From contig JAFAEX010000254.1 in assembly GCA_023423795.1 (NCBI GenBank), forward strand, positions 1-24,318: 24,318 bases of DNA. Direction: 5' to 3'. Below, in pieces: positions 22,565-24,318 of the stretch; position 1 is the first letter of the stretch; each line of letters opens with the position of its first letter. The translations under genes and the position numbers were made by a program. This stretch comes from Chloroflexota bacterium (GTDB lineage Bacteria; Chloroflexota; Chloroflexia; Thermomicrobiales; UBA6265). The notes beneath the pieces are model-generated. The model was given only the letters and a program-made list of their open reading frames with translations. It made no database searches and had not been told where the DNA came from.

Positions 22565-22580
22565 CAGTTCACGTGAATTG
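22565..22580. promoter_or_regulatory. Palindrome, candidate operator of the VWA/tubulin operon
   Basis: CAGTTCACGTGAATTG is a 16-bp palindrome with one mismatched pair and a perfect 10-bp core (22568-22577). It lies about 8-20 bp downstream of the predicted transcription start, a position where a repressor could block transcription. Confidence 0.5.
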
Positions 22581-22591
22581 CAAGTGAATCA

Positions 22592-22620
22592 ATGATACGT
22601 GGACGCCAGGGCAGTGTCCA
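22592..22620 (-). promoter_or_regulatory. Sigma70-type promoter of the VWA/tubulin operon
   Basis: On the minus strand TGGACA (22620-22615, 5/6 to consensus) and TATCAT (22597-22592, 5/6) are separated by exactly 17 bp. The predicted start is near 22585, giving a ~100-nt leader before TTG 22484. It lies in a locally AT-rich stretch between the operon and the divergent tRNA gene. Confidence 0.6.
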
Positions 22621-22704
22621 CACGATTTCACGCAACCGACGTGACTGGAATCCCCGCTCTGCTTGACCGAGCCCGGTGCACGACCGATACTCGGGCCACG
22701 TCGC

Positions 22705-22777
22705 GCCGCCGTAGCTCAATCGGCAGAGCAGCTGTTTTGTAAACAGCAGGTTGCAGGTTCGATTCCTGTCGGCGGCT
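22705..22777 (+). tRNA. tRNA-Thr (anticodon UGU)
   Basis: A full cloverleaf is visible. The acceptor stem GCCGCCG (22705-22711) pairs with CGGCGGC (22770-22776); the D stem is GCTC/GAGC; the anticodon stem GCTGT/ACAGC has loop TTTGTAA and anticodon TGT at 22738-22740. The T stem GCAGG/CCTGT has loop TTCGATT. The discriminator is T (22777), and CCA is not encoded. It reads threonine ACA and related codons. Confidence 0.97.
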
Positions 22778-22807
22778 CCGGGGTCATCCGCTCGAACTGG
22801 CCAGAAC

Positions 22808-22840
22808 CGAAGGCCGAACGGTCGATCCGTTCGGGCTTCG
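22808..22840 (+). terminator. Hairpin downstream of tRNA-Thr
   Basis: CGAAG (22808-22812) and CCGAACGG (22814-22821) pair with CCGTTCGG (22827-22834) and CTTCG (22836-22840), with one G-G mismatch and a 5-nt loop. It is 30 nt after the tRNA and is a likely terminator although no T-run follows. Confidence 0.65.
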
Positions 22841-23384
22841 TCCCGTTGCGTTGACACCGATTCTGGCAACCAGGACGCGTGGCGTCCGGTATCGCGTTGC
22901 CCGTTGACCGCGAACGGAGCGCCTTGCCGTCGGGGCGGGACGCCGGGCGCACGGCTGGACGGCCACCGCTTGCCCTCGCTTTCGGCGACAACCGGCGATC
23001 ACCCTTCTGACAATCGACCCTCCGAGAAGGTGGACACGTCGGTCCGCTCGTCGAACGCCGTTGCCGACAAGAGCGCGGATAGGCGACCGTTGATCCGCGG
23101 CGTCCACCGCAACGCGGGGCGCGCAGGCAGCCGGCCGCTGGTCCGGTTCCCGTCGAAGGCCCCACGGTTCACCTCCGGGGGATAGACCAAACGCCGACGC
23201 CGCGGCGGCGCCCGCCGACGGCGTTCGGCCGCGATCTCCCCATGCGTGAACGCCTTCGGACCCGCGGACAACCGACGCGCGGCCGTCTCGTGCAAATTTA
23301 GCGGCTTTCCAATCGTCCTCCCGTCCGCTACCCTGCGGACGCGGCGCGTTGGCGCGGCGGGTTCGCGGAGCGAAGGGGCTCGGC
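22841..23384. other. Gene-free stretch upstream of the knottin-array gene
   Basis: About 540 bp with no convincing gene. One small inverted repeat, AACGCCG (23190-23196) with CGGCGTT (23219-23225), is present. A weak promoter-like pair for the next gene, TTTCCA near 23326 and TACCCT near 23349-23354 upstream side, can be drawn but is not strong enough to call. No repeat of the tRNA 3' end (attachment site) is seen. Confidence 0.4.
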
Positions 23385-24053
23385 ATGGATGACCAGCGGT
23401 TCGATGCCTGGGCGCGGTCGTTGGGCGCATCGTCCCGGCGTCAGGCCGTGGCGGCGCTGCTTGCCGGTCTCGCCGCGGGTCGCCTGGCGCCGGACGCGGC
23501 GCTCGGGCGCCCGGCCACGGCGAGGTGCGGGGACACCGGCGACCGCTGCGACAAGAACAAGAACTGCTGCTCCGGTCTCTGCAAGGGTGGCTCGTGTACC
23601 TGCGCGAAGAACGGCAAGAGCTGCCGGAAAAACAGGGCGTGTTGCTCCGGCAGCTGCGTCGGGGGCGCGTGCGCGTGCGGCAGCAACGGGAACACCTGCG
23701 AACGGGATGGCGATTGCTGCTCCGGCCGCTGCACGAACGGGGCCTGCTCGTGCGCCAGCTCGGGCTCCGATTGCGTGGACAACGGCGACTGCTGCTCGGC
23801 GTCGTGCGCGAACGGGACGTGCGCCTGCGCCAGTTCCGGCGCGATCTGCCGGGGCAACGGCGATTGTTGCTCCACCATCTGCAACAACGGCACCTGCGCC
23901 TGCGCCAGCCCCGGGGTGAGCTGCCGGGCCAACGGCGACTGCTGCTCCGGCGAGTGCAACAGCGGAACCTGCCGATGCGCGGCTCGGGGCGCGATCTGTC
24001 GGGCCAACGGCGACTGCTGCTCGGGAACGTGCGCCAACGGGACCTGTTCCTAG
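23385..24053 (+). CDS. Secreted protein of seven tandem knottin-like modules
   Basis: A 222-residue predicted exported protein. The leader MDDQRFDAWARSLGASSRR, with RR at 18-19, then AVAALLAGLAAG, looks like a Tat-type signal and matches the window's other Cys-rich proteins. Residues 48-222 are seven modules of exactly 25 residues with nothing left over. Each is C-x6-C-x5-CC-x3-C-x4-C-x1, and all 42 cysteines are conserved. The order C-C-CC-C-C with these loops is that of inhibitor cystine knots; omega-conotoxins differ by only one residue in the second loop. ATG 23385 is preferred over TTG 23349 because it gives the conserved leader start. Disulfide-knotted, protease-resistant modules are predicted. 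The function (toxin, inhibitor, adhesin or coat) is unknown. Confidence 0.88.
   Translation: MDDQRFDAWARSLGASSRRQAVAALLAGLAAGRLAPDAALGRPATARCGDTGDRCDKNKNCCSGLCKGGSCTCAKNGKSCRKNRACCSGSCVGGACACGSNGNTCERDGDCCSGRCTNGACSCASSGSDCVDNGDCCSASCANGTCACASSGAICRGNGDCCSTICNNGTCACASPGVSCRANGDCCSGECNSGTCRCAARGAICRANGDCCSGTCANGTCS
23526..24050 (+). repeat. Seven in-frame 75-bp tandem repeats
   Basis: Each unit encodes one 25-residue knottin-like module. Units start at 23526, 23601, 23676, 23751, 23826, 23901 and 23976. The last two share the identical stretch GCCAACGGCGACTGCTGCTC, which suggests recent duplication at that end. The first two units are the most divergent. Confidence 0.92.
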
Positions 24054-24280
24054 GCCGAGCCAGCGCCGATGCGCGCGACCGGTAGCGCCGGCAGGTGCGG
24101 TGTTCCGGCAGCGGGGGGTACGCGTACGGGCCCGTTCGCGTGGACGTTGCGTTGCCCGCAACGGCGTTGGCGAACGCGGCCGGCCCCGTCGCCGATGCCA
24201 GCCGCTCGCCATGCCGCCAGCCTGCCGGGTTCGGACGTGGGGAAGCCACGCATCCGCGTCGGCAGCGACGAACCGGCGTC

Positions 24281-24313
24281 AACCGCCCCCGACCCGGCTT
24301 GGGGGGGGCGGTT
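24281..24313. terminator. Hairpin at the window end
   Basis: AACCGCCCCC (24281-24290) pairs with GGGGGCGGTT (24304-24313) around a 13-nt loop. On the + strand a T follows, so it resembles an intrinsic terminator. It may serve the knottin-array gene, 228 nt upstream, or a gene beyond the window. Between 24054 and 24280 I see no gene. Confidence 0.5.
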
Positions 24314-24318
24314 TCGCC

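Noticed and set aside
22705..22777. tRNA-Thr as an integration site of a mobile element
   Set aside because: No duplicated 3' end of the tRNA, integrase or phage gene is visible in the window.
23441..24037. 198-codon minus-strand frame with repeated PEQQSPL motif
   Set aside because: The repeat is only the mirror of the 75-bp knottin units; no leader or ribosome site supports it.

Overview
This is a GC-rich (roughly 70%) bacterial window, most like a member of the Chloroflexota near Thermomicrobia. That placement is inference. It rests on the base composition, on several secreted cysteine-rich proteins with an MDxxRFD...RR leader, on Pro/Thr-rich linkers, and on an orphan Tat-type family 5 solute-binding protein. 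No rRNA or taxonomic marker gene is present.

Left part (1-4651): a small BTAD-domain regulator (-) is divergent from a 50-residue DUF1059-like protein (+). Then come a class I/II aminotransferase (+), a uridine-phosphorylase-like nucleoside phosphorylase (-, stop codons overlapping the aminotransferase) and a kynureninase (-). These look like catabolic or salvage genes. A dispersed-type inverted repeat lies between the kynureninase and phosphorylase genes.

Centre-left (4652-10290): a gene-free stretch holds hairpins and a five-copy array of degenerate ~50-bp repeats arranged forward x3, reverse x2. Two divergent secreted cysteine-rich proteins follow, then an orphan ABC-type solute-binding protein, two strong hairpins and a third cysteine-rich protein. 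An FAD-dependent amine/amino-acid oxidase-like gene (10519-11739) follows.

Centre-right (11811-22620, all -): one long operon is the most interesting element. A good sigma70-type promoter (22620-22592) with a downstream palindrome precedes a 1381-residue secreted, membrane-anchored von Willebrand A protein with six ~140-residue repeat modules. Next come a 1071-residue tubulin/FtsZ-superfamily protein, an 880-residue two-TM protein whose N-terminal third may be a degenerate tubulin-like domain, and a ~190-residue multi-TM protein, ending at a hairpin at 11811-11842. The layout suggests an envelope-spanning machine: an extracytoplasmic VWA adhesion/sensor module, a cytoplasmic GTP-dependent polymer and membrane adaptors. 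It fits the published proposal that a branch of tubulin-like proteins works with VWA proteins in membrane remodelling.

Right end (22705-24318): tRNA-Thr(UGU) with a downstream hairpin, a ~540-base stretch with no gene, then a secreted protein made almost entirely of seven exact 25-residue, six-cysteine modules. The cysteine spacing matches inhibitor-cystine-knot (knottin/conotoxin-like) frameworks. Other copies of the same module occur in the 5496-6236 protein, so the window carries a small family of predicted bacterial knottin proteins.
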